Below, in pieces: positions 37,621 through 50,517 of a stretch of 64,000 bases of DNA. How positions within the stretch are numbered: the stretch's first letter is position 1; every line of letters starts with the position of its first letter. Source of the DNA: Haliotis asinina (taxonomy: Eukaryota > Mollusca > Gastropoda > Lepetellida > Haliotidae); assembly GCF_037392515.1 (NCBI RefSeq), contig NC_090280.1, positions 75,194,504 through 75,258,503 of the forward strand, in the 5' to 3' direction. The notes beneath the pieces were generated by a model, which was not told the DNA's origin, did no database searches, and was given only the letters and a program-made list of their open reading frames with translations. A program made the position numbers and the translations under genes.

Positions 37621-38895
37621 TTTTCAGGGACGAAAGACATCTGCAGTGAAAAAAATTGACGATAATTAATTCGATTTTCACAATACAATTACAGATTGTT
37701 AAAAGAGAATGTTTTGACTATTATACACGTGTATCACACAGTGACTGTATCGCCTCAGGATTTCCTTCCATACGGAGCTCACACTCTAACACATAGTCAA
37801 AACTGGTTCGATTAACTTCACTCACTCATACAAGTGATACTTACACAGAAACATATTGAACCGAGCTGTTCAGGAACACAACGTATACGCTTCAATGAAT
37901 TTTGTCACGCACACATTGTGATCACCCAATCCTGACTAGAAAGGCGAGGATCAAATCTGCAAATACTCAGTGTTTCTGGGACAGTGTCTACACGTCAGAG
38001 GGGTGTCTTGACTATACAATTCAGTGATCAACAGCATAAACATCGATCTACCACACAGATACGATGACATGTGTAAACCAAGTACACATCCACCCCACCC
38101 CACCCTAAATTACCCGTGGGGTAGCCTAGTTGCTAGAGTGCTCGTTCGTCACGCCGAAGACCCGGGTTCCATTAACTACATGTGAAAAATATCTGAAACG
38201 AATTTCTAGTGTCCACCGCCATGATATTGCTGGAATACTGTTAAACACGGCGTAAAACCTCTCACCCACTTACCTACTTACCACTTTGGTTTGTTCTTTA
38301 ACGCCGCACTCAGAAATATATTTCACCTATATGGAAACGGTATCTAAATAATTGTGTCTGGACAATCCACTGATCATCAGCATAAGCATCGATCTACGCA
38401 ATTGAGGTGTATGATGGTACATGTGTCAACCAAGTCGCCGACACTGACCACACGATCACCTTAGTCGATTATGGTTTCTAGATTATTGGCATAAAATAGG
38501 AAGAAAAGGAGCCTTCTTTTTCAGGGACGAAAGACATCTGCAGTGAAAAAATTGACTATAATTAATTTGATTTTCACAATGCAATTACAGATTCTTAAAA
38601 GAGAATGTTTTAACTCCTGTGCACATGTATCACACAGTGACTGTATCGCCTGCACCGCCTATACGGAGCTGACACACTGACACAAAGTCAAAATTGGTTC
38701 GATTAACTTCACTCACCCATACAAGTTATACTTACACAGAAGGATATTGAACCGAGCTATTCAGGAACACATCGGTTACGCTTAGACGGATTTTGTCACG
38801 CACACATTGTGATCACCCAATCCTCACTAGAACGGTGAGGATCAAATCTGCTAATATTCAGTGTTTCTGGGACAGTGTCTAGTTGTGAATGGTGT
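37077..38895. repeat. Internal ~0.9-kb tandem duplication in unit 6
   Basis: The segment starting GTCTTGACTATACAATTC at 37077 begins again at 38005. The second copy (38005-38895) contains another tRNA-SINE (38113-38275), R2 (38281-38525) and D-like block (38709-38895). It is visibly more diverged than the first. The junction sits where GGTGTCTT meets GAGTCTTGAC, a 5-bp microhomology (GTCTT). Confidence 0.88.
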
Positions 38896-39053
38896 GTCTT
38901 CTCACACTGGAGGGGGTGACAGTACTATACCCGTACGTGTCCATCACTGATGCTTTAGCTCCCTACACTGAAGGAATGACGGTACCATACCCATACGAGT
39001 CAACGACTGATACCTTTGTCCCATACTGAAGGGGTCAGAGTACCATACTCATA

Positions 39054-39607
39054 CACAGAGCTCCAGATATTGCGCTTATTTGCGTATTTTACTCAATAAA
39101 AATCACATTTACTCAATCTGGGAGTATGTAAAACGCACAAGAATTACTTATAACCCAATAGGTCTATAATACCTTGCGCACTTTGCTCAATTAACTAACT
39201 TGCCTTGAGTATGATTCGTCGTGGCGCCTAAACTCTTCAACAGCATTAGCAAATGGTATTCGATGCCTATACAAATTACATATATACTGTTACAGATCGT
39301 AGCCACTGTCCGGAGTTTACAATAATGGTCCCATGACTTCCACGTTGAGTATTTGAAAATGACTGAAATGTATTTTGCAATATAACAATTAATAACAACT
39401 TTAGACCATTGAGAAGCATTTTAATTTACATAAGTAGGAACGTTATTTACCCAATAAGGATATGAAACTTTGTGTAAAAGTACTCAATTTTTTAAATTAG
39501 TGCGAGTATACAAGCTGCTAGTTATTCCTCAAAACTGCAATTACGCACACGTAAACAGACATGGGAGTAAATACCCAAGTGCTTGATTAAATATCTTGAG
39601 CTATGCG
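39054..39607. mobile_element. 554-bp MITE with TA target duplication, unit 6
   Basis: The imperfect terminal inverted repeats are CACAGAGCTCCAGATATT on the left and, reverse-complemented, CGCATAGCTCAAGATATT on the right. It is flanked by TA at 39052-39053 and 39608-39609. Removing it restores a normal satellite junction (CATACTCATACGTGTCC). It is AT-rich and non-coding. TA duplications are typical of Tc1/mariner-type transposition, so the family assignment is inference. Confidence 0.82.
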
Positions 39608-39670
39608 TACGTGTCCATGACTGATGTTCTAGCTCCCCACACTAAAGGGGCGACAGTACAATATCAGTAC

Positions 39671-40006
39671 CAGTGTTCACGAATAGCGTCTGTCCCTCTG
39701 ACAAATCTGGCAGATTCGCCAGTGGTCAGATAGAAATCAACAACCCACCAGCCCCAGTGTCTGACTGAATATTTCACAATGTCTTTGTGTTATCTGCGGC
39801 ATGTAACACTTCTTTACTGTTCATAAATCTTATGTCTGTTGTCATACAATGTTAATAATTTCAATGCCAATTATAAGAAATGTCAAATCTGAAATTTTTG
39901 TTTAACTTTATTCTGTGGGTCCTGTGAATTTTCAGTGGGTCAGAGAGAGATCTGAAACTTACAGGACCCAGTGTCCCGTTACTTTGAAACATCATCGTGA
40001 ACACTG
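39671..40006. mobile_element. 336-bp element with 6-bp TSD (CAGTAC), unit 6
   Basis: Same family as 1883-2215. Ends are CAGTGTTCACGA and its inverse; CAGTAC lies at 39665-39670 and 40007-40012. The host sequence is the 60-bp satellite, where CAGTACGTGTCAATG would be restored on removal. Confidence 0.88.
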
Positions 40007-40380
40007 CAGTACGTGTCAATGACTGATGCTTTAGCTCCCCACACTTAAGGGGTGACAGCACCAAACCCGTACGTGTCAATGACTGATACTTCAGCTCCCC
40101 ACACTGAAGGGTCGACAGCGCCATACCCGTACGTGTCCATGACTATGATGTTTTAGCTCACAGTACTATATCCGCAGATTTCCTCACAGACGATGATGAC
40201 AAACCGATACACAGACAAAAGGGAGTTCGACCACATTCACTCACTCACACAAGTGGTAGCCACACCCAAACAGTTGATACTGAGCCATAAAGAAACACAT
40301 CAGTTACGTTTCAACACATTTTATTACATTTCACTGACGTGCTCACGACAGACGCGATACATATATCAGCTAGAAAGGTT

Positions 40381-41721
40381 TGGTATGACGCTGGCTGCTC
40401 TGTGATAAGTCTCTAGTTATTTGAGGGTCGCCTATCTTCAACCTGTGGACAGAAAAGAAAACAATCATAAAGGCCAGTGATCAAAACAAAGCTACTTGCA
40501 ACTTCCCAACTACATCGTTAGTGTCAATTAATCACTGGCACTCTAGATATAGGCTTTCTAGAGTTCTGCTTTATCCAGTACATAAAATTCAAAGTACTAT
40601 GAACACTTTCCCTTCTATATATCTTTGGAAACTGGAAATAGTTGGAAAAAAATCACACGTATATTTGTACATTTAACGCACATTTTGATGTCCCAGGACA
40701 CGTGTATGATCCAACATACTTACAACTACTGGCATGCTGATGAAGCCGTGCATTAATACACTATCTCCATTGATATCTAATGTTGTTACTTTTCATGTGA
40801 TGTTTCGGGATTTTGCATGGAGGTTTCGATAAATGTGGTCTCGACTCACAAATACCGCGAACTCCTCAACAAACGGAATCGTGTAGAAAGAAAAACAACT
40901 TAAAACCCCGGTGACAAATTCTACCAGAAGACGGTAGAGTAGACTCCTGCCGTCACCCGCCACCTTGCTGTCACGTCATGACCATGATGAGTAGTTGCTG
41001 AGATAAGCAACTTATGTTTTCACTGATTCAGTCATCACTGAAAAATATTTACTCATAAGACATATACAAATTCAAGGGAAACTACACTTCTGGCCACTGT
41101 CAGTATCAAATTCGTATCCATTCGTACAGAGGACGTCTAGGACAGCAACTTCACTTATATAGGACTTACGACCAACTACTCAAATTGTAGTACTACAGTT
41201 TGCTCAAGTGATAGGTAAAAGGGTGACTACGGGATTGTAGTAGTGCGGTGGTATTGCTCAACCAACCAGAGGGTGGCAGGGGTACTGAAGTCATTATAGT
41301 GTTCGCAGGTCAGTCTGAAGACCAGGTTACAATGTGTGAGATCCCTTTCTGATGTGACACTGATGGACTAAAAGTAACTACTCACACACTACACACTACT
41401 ACTTACGACCACACACGCAATCAAAACAAAAAACAGACAAATTACCTAGAAAGAAAAAGCAATATTTAATAGATAAAACTGACAAGAGCCGAAAATATGA
41501 ATGAAAACCTCTACTTAAATCTTGTCCGAAAAATGCCAAAAGAAGAAAGGACAAATACTCCTTCATGAAGCAAAACAGATTTGATCTAAGAATAAGCTAA
41601 AGCCACTAAATAGCTAAAGGGTCGAAAAAAAGTCCGAATGCTCCAAAAATGTATAAAGTCACCATACATATTGTATTTATGATTCAGTGCAATTAATTAT
41701 TATGTCAAAGGTTCCAAGGTC
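40381..41721. other. Inter-gene spacer, unit 6/7
   Basis: No gene seen. It is shorter and more diverged than in units 1-5 (for example, part of the CTCGCATTCATTGTC region is lost near 41105). The decayed SINE is at about 41297-41392. Confidence 0.5.
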
Positions 41722-42305
41722 CCAAGATGCCGCTCTAAGTATCCACCCTGCTTCACTCCTCAAGAATTCAAACAATCACAAGATGTCACTCTAAGTGTCC
41801 ATCTTCAACACACTCCTCAAGAATACAAACAATTGCAAGATGCCACTCGAAGCGTCCATCTCAAACACCCTCCTCAAGAAGTCAAACACAAGCTCTCACT
41901 CGAAGCCTCCATCTTCAACACTCTCCTCAGTAATCCTGGCAATGTCAAGATGTCACACTAAGCGTCCATCTTGAGGACACTCCTCAAGAATTCAAACGAT
42001 TGCAAGATCTCACTCTAGCCGTCCATCTTAAAGTAATAACATACTCCTCAAGAATTCAAACAATTGCAAGATGTCACTCGTAGCATCCATCTCAAACACT
42101 CTCCTCAAGAATGTAGGCAATTTCAAGAGGTCACACTAAGTGTCCATCTTAAACACACTACTCAAGAATCCAAACAATTTCAATATGTCACTCTAAGTGT
42201 CCATCTCAAACCCACTCCTCAACAATCCAGGCAATTTAAAGATGTCACTCTAAGCGTCCACCTTGACACGGAACACTCTCCTCAAGAATCCAGACACACG
42301 TGACA
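41722..42305. repeat. 57-bp minisatellite, unit 7
   Basis: Monomers are more diverged and lack the inner duplicated segment of units 2-6. This is a separate lineage of the array. Confidence 0.92.
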
Positions 42306-45300
42306 GGAAGAGTCGAACTGGGGACTGGGTCGGGGTGTCGTCATCATCAAGGTTGATGTCAACGAAGTGAGGGGCATCACAGAGGACAGGGATAGAGAGA
42401 TGGTTGGCTAGGGAGGTGGGAGGTGTGGGCAGCTCAGACAGAGGTTCAAGGATGGTCATGTATCTCCCAGTAGGACGCTGACAGGGAGGGAGAAAAGGTA
42501 AAATAGACAGTGACAGAAGATGGCAGTACAGAAAGTGGGTAGATGTTCATAACGGATTGATAGAGCCATATTCATATTTGCGAGCACGCGCACGCACGCA
42601 CGCGCGCACACACGCACACACACATATACTGAGAATTGTTTCCAAATCAACAGGACATGTATCTGTGTTAGCAACTGATACAATGGTTAGATCCAGACAC
42701 AAAATAGATATCACACGACTTCAGTTTTATGACAACTCTATAAAAATACTGATTCCCTAAGACACCCACTTGGCGAGGAGGGGCCCAGATGTCAAAGTTC
42801 AAAGGGAACCGGATCACAAGGTCAAGGGCTGTTGGGAAAGAAGGAATGAAAGTCTTAGAAATAACCAAACAAGAAACAGGACACTGTCTGTATCAGATCT
42901 CATCATTAACAAACAAGGACCTCTTTTCACAAAACACTGAGGTGATGTTATTCACTAAGGCAGCCTTAGGGCAACGTTAAAGAATGGGAATTGACCTTGC
43001 AGTCTAGTAAAGGTTGGTTTATGAAAGGAACCCCACGACATCAAATTGAGTAATCATTAAGTTATGATACTAACTCTAGCATATTCATTAAGGTGACATT
43101 ATGCATATAAATATTTATTTATTAATTTTATTTTAACAAACAAGCATGGTCAATCTGACCCATCTGCTTTTTTTAAATATGTGTTTTGTTAGTGTCAGGT
43201 TAAGATTACCCAAAATCTTCAATTAGTTTATGGTTCCTCAGTAAAGGGATGCATCCATTAAACCTTCATTATGACCAAAGTTAATGTTGAATAATTATTA
43301 GAGTTTTAATGACACCTTATGGTATCACATCATATCAGTTTCATACAACCAGGGTCCAGTTGCACAAAGCAGTCTTAGTGCTACGCCTGTCTTAAGCCTA
43401 TGTTCCAGAATGGGAGTTACAATCATTGTAGCACTAAGATCGCTTAGTGCAAATCAGCCCAGATCTTATAAACATATACAAAACAACATTTAAACCTATT
43501 GTGTTGAATCACTGTTAGTTGCGTAAGTCAGTTTATCTAACTTTATATGTTTTGATGTAATTCAGTATTTTAGAGAAAGAGAATGAGGTACTAGCATGTG
43601 CACTACAGATTAAATGGTAAGGCATAAATCAAAATCAAGCCAACATAACTACATTGGGCTTTTAGTACATCAATGCTTGAGAACAGACACAATGTCTGCA
43701 GATTCCCAAACCAATGGGGTCTGTCAACTAAAATAATATGGCTGGTATGTATCCGGTATATACCAAAACTATAGCTATGGGCAATTCCACAACCTAATAT
43801 GGCAGCTGGAAAATCAATAAACCTGCTCATACTGAACGTTTTGATCCTACCTAGGAATACACTAATGGTGCTTGGTTGGAACACGACGTATAGGTGTCTT
43901 AACCCCCTGGATGCCGAGTTTTTTTCAGGCGCACATTTCCATAAGGTTTGAAAAGTGAACGTTGTGCGAGATTTGCGCTCGCGTGGTCCTGAAGCTGCGT
44001 ACGGCTATGAAATTGCACAGACATGTAGAATATTTGATTTCCTATCCGTTGGTATAAATATAATTGCGGCTACCTCAGGGGTTTGAGAAATAGACACTGC
44101 TAAATGTTGTCCAAAACTTTTGTGTGTGTTCAAAAAAAGTAAATTTCTCAGTTTTTTATCGTGCACCAATAAAAGCACTCTGCTACGATTTTTTTAAATT
44201 TGGCATCTTTACGGAAAGTGTGAGCGAAGAAAATACAGCTTGATATCTGAACGACATAAGTGTATATGAAATGGATGTATGTGCTAATGCATAACGTCAC
44301 ACTCACAAAATCAAAAATGACCCGCAATAAATGTCAAAAATCGATTTTCTACTATGAGGTCAAAAGTCGACAGAGAGGTCATGTACGTATAAAGATAAGG
44401 GGGCATAACTCCGCTATGGTTTACATTAGGTCAATGTAACTCAGATCACATGGAGAGAGTTTGCTGTGGATACGGACAGTTTATTTCCGTTATGTTTTGT
44501 TCACAGTGAACCAAACTATTCCAATACAAAGTTCCCCAATGTGAGAGGATACCTTTTGGTAGTTTCACAATTTGTAAGAAAAGATGACAGTGTACTACAT
44601 CAAAAAGCAGGTAATAGCGATTTGGATGGCCCTATCCGATACCTATTTTAGTTCTTAGATTCCCACATTCTCCTGTTTGTGTCGATGTATTTTTGTTGAT
44701 TTTGCATCATTATTACGGGCGCCACTGCTGTCCTTCTGCGTGATTTTGCGTCAGTCATGGCGTCACACTACACTAAGAGTTTGACAGTTTCTTATCAATT
44801 ACCAAATTATTTCATTGTATCTGTTTTCACTTTGCAGTTGTTTGCTACGATACTCTTCCCCTGAATATACTAAGCGTATTGAACCATTGTAAGCAATGAC
44901 TAGACGGCTGGATGTTGGAATATTACCGAAAATGCTACGCAGTGTAAAATTGGATTGTTTTCTTTGTTTACATTTCGAACAAGCGCTGTCTTTCGAGCAC
45001 AGCGTTCGTTTTCATACCAATTATCTTTCGTTTCGTTTTATCTAGACAGTTGGTATTGGTGGTAAAGACCATTTGTAATTTGATTCTAAGATGTGTGGGG
45101 AATTCAACGATGCATTTGTCGCAACTGACTATGAAATATACGTGATGTTATAGGCGTGTCAATACCGGCCTTCTCGAAACGTGATTTTGTAAACACTAAC
45201 CAATATGGCGGAAAGCGCACTTCGGCGTTCGTGTAAGTGTATTTTCGAAAACATCCCAACCGATTCTCGGTTCATCGGTGACGTTTCAGAATTATCATTA

Positions 45301-47248
45301 CTGGTTACATGTAAACTTTATATCAGTGATCATTAATATGCTATTTTTGAAATTCAGTACTCCCAGCAATTATCCGATTTTCACATTTCAAAACATACTG
45401 CAAATAACGCTGTGAATCTCGATTTTGTACAGTTAGAAAAATGACAGTTTTGAACAAAATCACTTGCAAATACGTAAAATAGTATTATGACGTGTTTTAA
45501 AGTTTGTGGTGCTGTAAAGGTAGGCCCTCCCAGCAATTATCCGATTTTCACATTTCAAAACATACTGCAAATAATGCTGTGAATCTCGATTTTGTACAGT
45601 TTGAAAAATGGCGACATTTATAACGAAGCCTATTTTGAAAGGCGATTTTAAGCATTTTAGCTTGGTCTGAGATAATAGTGGATGGTATCAAGAAACTGGG
45701 AATTTTCCGCAGAATTCAAAACTGTGAAGTATTTATATACGCGTGGTATATTTAGAATTGTATTGGACTTCAAAGTGAGGGATGTAGAGGAAGGACATAT
45801 ATGTCCCTGTGGCATCCAGGGGTTTAAGCAGATAAGAATCTATTTTATGTGCTGGCAATGTATGAAACATAATTAGGCCAACATAATTGCATAGGGTGTT
45901 TTTTTTCTTCTTAAATATCAAAGATAGTGAATAGACACAAAGTCATCCAAACCAATGTCCCCAGGATACAGAAATAAAGTTTCCAGTGTTTATTTACTTA
46001 ATGGGATTAATGTTTTGAGGTTAAGCATTGAGCAATTATTTATCTTCCCACTGTGAGTACAAGGGACCAGTCTTACAAAAAGACTTAGTGGCTTTATTTA
46101 TTTGGGATGACTCTGACATGTTGATTTGTCATAATTACGGACTGTTCAGAGTTTCAATCTTCGTTACCCAAGTACTCGCAGAATCACCAACATATTGGTA
46201 GCTGTTGGAGTATGTTTCACTAGAAACTTGACAAAGCGACACTTCATTCTGACCTCTGCCACTTCTGATGATTAGTAAGATCTTACAAAACATATACCTA
46301 AGGGCAACTTCACAACTTTATAAGGCAGCTCAAGAAGAATGTTCATTAACCAGTTCAGCCTGGTTTTAGAAGCACTCCTAAAAGCATCACGACACTGGCC
46401 ACTGTTCATACTGCCAGTTGTTAACTAAACTTGCAGAATTCTCTAGGGTAACAATAAATAGCTAGCATGATCGGGACACCCATGTAGATATCTTTATCAA
46501 CATGCTCGGAACTGACTTATCTGGGCGTTTCTGTCAAGACTGTAACACTCAATGTAACACTTACACTACAGCTGTGAAAAACAGAACATGCTTTGTTATG
46601 AATAATCAAACATTTAGCCTTTTTGTACCTTTTCAAGACAAAATTCATATGAACTCGGTTAACACATAAAAGTAGTTGAAAATATCCATTTGGTTAGTCA
46701 AATGCAACGACCATCAGTGAGAAATAACGTTTAGTTACATCTCTGTACTGGGAAAGTTTTGATTCGTGATCGAGACTAATGACTGTCATTACGTAATACT
46801 TTTAGAAGTATTTCATTAAAAGGTGACACATTTTGCTAAATATAGGAGCTTTCTAGGACAATTCAGTGGCAGTTAGGGTCATTTAAGGTTAACATTTCCA
46901 TATATCAAGCTTGTTCAAGTCTGGGCGAACCCTGTACAATCCTACCATGGGCATCCATACAAGAAAACCTCAATATCCAAAAGTTATCAGCTTAAAATGT
47001 TTACTTATTATATAATTGTGTGGACAGACGTTGTATTCCTGTTGTCTGTAAACACTCTGAAACTTTGAATGGCCTCAATATTAATGGGAAAAAGATGCTA
47101 GAACAGGTCAATATTTGATGGCAGTCGGCAAGATGTTCTTAGCTTCCCCACATCAGAGTGAATGAAGTAAATAAGTCATTAAAGAAAGAAAAACAGGCAA
47201 CAATAATTATCCTAGAAATAAAGAAATACCTTGGCTGTAGGAGTTCAT
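42250..47248 (-). CDS. Unit 7: three-exon gene, older diverged version
   Basis: Exon 1 CDS 47230-47248, exon 2 42770-42828, exon 3 42250-42477. Exon 2 has a single synonymous change (CTC to CTT). Both acceptors have changed nearby (CCCAACAG, CTGTCAG) but keep AG. In exon 3, residues 46, 50, 51, 52, 55, 57 and 59 differ from units 2-5 (Pro, Ala, Asn, His, Ile, Val, Cys). V82L and M99V also differ. Intron 1 has grown to 4.4 kb by a diverged duplicate intron segment, a palindromic MITE and a 1.9-kb transposon. Confidence 0.57.
42585..42625. repeat. CG/CA alternating tract, unit 7
   Basis: It occupies the position of the CA microsatellite but is a mix of CACG and CGCG steps (GCACGCGCACGCACGCACGC), strictly alternating purine-pyrimidine. 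Confidence 0.9.
43351..43460. mobile_element. 110-bp palindromic MITE, unit 7
   Basis: The ends are near-perfect inverted repeats of about 34 bp: AGTTGCACAAAGCAGTCTTA on the left pairs with CTAAGATCGCTTAGTGCAAA on the right. I recognise the GTTGCACAAAGC...TCTTAG signature as a short fold-back repeat widespread in mollusc DNA (from memory). Confidence 0.75.
43600..43900. repeat. Diverged duplicate of an intron 1 segment (X'), unit 7
   Basis: The stretch CAAGCCAACATAACTACATT, then GGGCT and CCAAACCAATG, parallels the regular intron at 45,850-45,960 (AGGCCAACATAATTGCAT, then CCAAACCAATG). The same intron segment is thus present twice, once diverged, on either side of the transposon. About 650 bp of X' present in unit 8 is missing here. 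Confidence 0.7.
43903..45823. mobile_element. 1.9-kb piggyBac-like non-autonomous transposon, unit 7
   Basis: It is flanked by TTAA (43899-43902 and 45824-45827). The inverted ends are CCCCCTGGATGCC and, reverse-complemented, ACCCCTGGATGCC. TTAA duplications with CCC-starting ends fit the piggyBac superfamily. No transposase is visible; the longest frame (44466-44651, 61 codons) has no recognisable motif. It contains an 83-bp direct repeat (45361-45443 and 45528-45610). It is therefore probably a deletion derivative mobilised in trans. Confidence 0.8.
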
Positions 47249-47328
47249 AGTGACAATAAATGGTGATGAGCAGATCGTGAGGCAAATGTCAGCAGAAATT
47301 CAGCAATATCACAGAGATATGATAGCGT

Positions 47329-47387
47329 CAAAATGGCGGCATCAAAATTGAAGCTGTCGTCATAGCGACGTCATAAATCTCGCGAGA
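47329..47387 (-). promoter_or_regulatory. Promoter, unit 7 gene
   Basis: YY1-type motif 47329-47341 and TCTCGCGAGA 47378-47387. Confidence 0.6.
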
Positions 47388-47423
47388 TAGTCATAGCATT
47401 ACGTGAAATTAATGACTAGTTCT

Positions 47424-48070
47424 CCCGTACCCTGCGCAATTCAGCTTTACACAGCATTCATTGCAAGTCACATTTACCCATCACTCTGCAATATTTTAGC
47501 TATATGGAAGCGGTCTGCATATAATGGAGTCTTGACTATACAATTCAGTGATCAACAGCATAAACATCGATCTACCACACAGATACGATGACATGTGTAA
47601 ACCAAGTACACACCCACCCCACCCCACCCCACCCCACCCTAAATTACCCGTGGGGTAGCCTAGTTGCTAGAGTGCTCGTTCGTCACGCCGAAGACCCGGG
47701 TTCCATTAACTACATGTGAAAAATATCTGAAACGAATTTCTAGTGTCCACCGTCATGATATTGCTGGAATATTGTTAAACGGGGCGCAGAACCTAACACT
47801 CTCACCACTTACCTATTTACCACTTTGGTTTGTTCTTTAACGCCGCACTCAGAGATACATTTCACCTATATGGAAACGGTATCTAAATAATCGTGTCTGG
47901 ACAATCCACTGATCATCAGCATAAGCATCGAACTACGCAATTGAGGTGTATGATGGTATATATATGTGTCAACCAAGTCGCCGACACTGACCACACGATC
48001 ACCTTAGTCGATTATGGTTTCTAGATTATTGGCATAAAATAGGAAGAAAAGGAGCCCTGGGACGTCCTTC
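47424..48070 (+). repeat. SINE-derived cluster, unit 7, first copy
   Basis: R1 47424-47605, (CCCCA)n about 47611-47638, tRNA-SINE 47648-47820, R2 47822-48070. Confidence 0.85.
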
Positions 48071-49346
48071 TTTTTCAGGGACGAAAGACATCTGCAGTGA
48101 AAAAAAATGACGATAATTAATTCGATTTTCACAATACAATTACAGATTGTTAAAAGAGAATGTTTTGACTATTATACACGTGTATCACACAGTGACTGTA
48201 TCGCCTCAGGATTTCCTTCCATACGGAGCTCACACTCTAACACATAGTCAAAACTGGTTCGATTAACTTCACTCACTCATACAAGTGATACTTACACAGA
48301 AACATATTGAACCGAGCTGTTCAGGAACACAACGTATACGCTTCAATGAATTTTGTCACGCACACATTGTGATCACCCAATCCTGACTAGAAAGGCGAGG
48401 ATCAAATCTGCAAATACTCAGTGTTTCTGGGACAGTGTCTACACGTCAGAGGGGTGTCTTGACTATACAATTCAGTGATCAACAGCATAAACATCGATCT
48501 ACCACACAGATACGATGACATGTGTAAACCAAGTACACATCCACCCCACCCCACCCTAAATTACCCGTGGGGTAGCCTAGTTGCTAGAGTGCTCGTTCGT
48601 CACGCCGAAGACCCGGGTTCCATTAACTACATGTGAAAAATATCTGAAACGAATTTCTAGTGTCCACCGCCATGATATTGCTGGAATACTGTTAAACACG
48701 GCGTAAAACCTCTCACCCACTTACCTACTTACCACTTTGGTTTGTTCTTTAACGCCGCACTCAGAAATATATTTCACCTATATGGAAACGGTATCTAAAT
48801 AATTGTGTCTGGACAATCCACTGATCATCAGCATAAGCATCGATCTACGCAATTGAAGTGTATGATGGTACATGTGTCAACCAAGTCGCCGACACTGACC
48901 ACACGATCCCGTTAGTCGATTATGGTTTCTAGATTATTGGCATAAAATAGGAAGAAAAGGAGCCTTCTTTTTCAGGGACGAAAGACATCTGCAGTGAAAA
49001 AATTGACTATAATTAATTTGATTTTCACAATGCAATTACAGATTCTTAAAAGAGAATGTTTTAACTCCTGTGCACATGTATCACACAGTGACTGTATCGC
49101 CTGCACCGCCTATACGGAGCTGACACACTGACACAAAGTCAAAATTGGTTCGATTAACTTCACTCACCCATACAAGTGATACTTACACAGAAGTATATTG
49201 AACCGAGCTATTCAGGAACACATCGGTTACGCTTAGACGGATTTTGTCACGCACACATTGTGATCACCCAATCCTCACTAGAACGGTGAGGATCAAATCT
49301 GCTAATATTCAGTGTTTCTGGGACAGTGTCTAGATGTGAATGGTGT
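47529..49346. repeat. Internal ~0.9-kb tandem duplication in unit 7
   Basis: Same event as in unit 6, with the same junction. The second copy is 48456-49346, with a tRNA-SINE at 48560-48722 and R2 at 48729-48970. Confidence 0.88.
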
Positions 49347-49568
49347 GTCTTCTCACACTGGAGGGGGTGCCAGTACCACACCCGTCCGTGTCGAAGGCTG
49401 CATCACTGCACGCTCCCCACTCTGATGAGGGTGACAGTACTATACCCGTACGTGTCCATCACTGATGCTTTAGCTCCCTACACTGAAGGAATGACGGTAC
49501 CATACCCATACGTGTCAACGACTGATACCTTTGTCCCATACTGAAGGGGTCAGAGTACCATACTCATA

Positions 49569-50118
49569 CACAGAGCTCCAGATATTGCGCTTATTTGCGT
49601 ATTTTACTCAATAAAAATCACATTTACTCAATCTGGGAGTATGTAAAACGCACAAGAATTACTTATAACCCACTAGGTCTATAATACCTTGCGCACTTTG
49701 CTCAATTAACTAACTTGCCTTGAGTATGATTCGTCGTGGCGCCTAAACTCTTCAACAGCATTAGCAAATGGTATTCGATGCCTATACAAATTACATATAT
49801 ACTGTTACAGATCGTAGCCACTGTCCGGAGTTTACAATAATGGTCCCATGACTTCCACGTTGAGTATTTGAAAATGACTGAAATGTATTTTGCAATATAA
49901 CAATTAATAACAACTTTAGACCATTGAGAAGCATTTTAATTTACATAAGTAGGAACGTTATTTACCCAATAAGGATATGAAACTTTGTGTAAAAGTACTC
50001 AATTTTTTAAATTAGTGCGAGTATACAAGCTGCTAGTTATTCCTCAAAACTGCAATTACGCACACATAAACAGACATGGGAGTAAATACCCAAGTGCTTG
50101 ATTAAATATCTCTATGCG
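49569..50118. mobile_element. 550-bp TA-flanked MITE, unit 7
   Basis: Duplicate of the unit 6 insertion at the same satellite position. The right end lacks TTGAG compared with unit 6. Confidence 0.82.
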
Positions 50119-50181
50119 TACGTGTCCATGACTGATGTTCTAGCTCCCCACACTAAAGGGGCGACAGTACAATATCAGTAC

Positions 50182-50517
50182 CAGTGTTCACGAATAGCGT
50201 CTGTCCCTCTGACAAATCTGGCAGATTCGCCAGTGGTCAGATAGAAATCAACAACCCACCAGCCCCAGTGTCTGACTGAATATTTCACAATGTCTTTGTG
50301 TTATCTGCGGCATGTAACACTTCTTTACTGTTCATAAATCTTATGTCTGTTGTCATACAATGTTAATAATTTCAATGCCAATTATAAGAAATGTCAAATC
50401 TGAAATGTTTGTTTAACTTTATTCTGTGGGTCCTGTGAATTTTCAGTGGGTCAGAGAGAGATCTGAAACTTACAGGACCCAGTGTCCCGTTACTTTGAAA
50501 CATCATCGTGAACACTG
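50182..50517. mobile_element. 336-bp element with 6-bp TSD, unit 7
   Basis: Same insertion as in unit 6, carried by segmental duplication. CAGTAC lies at 50176-50181 and 50518-50523. Confidence 0.88.

Larger units (their letters stand above)
38896..40380. repeat. 60-bp satellite domain, unit 6, broken up by two inserted elements
   Basis: Short satellite runs at 38896-39053, 39608-39670 and 40007-40165 surround a MITE and a 6-bp-TSD element. The A-type D block follows (40166-40380). Far fewer 60-bp monomers remain than in units 1-5. Confidence 0.87.

Noticed and set aside
44466-44651. 61-codon frame inside the piggyBac-like element
   Set aside because: No catalytic motif or similarity to a transposase that I can see; it is too short to be functional.
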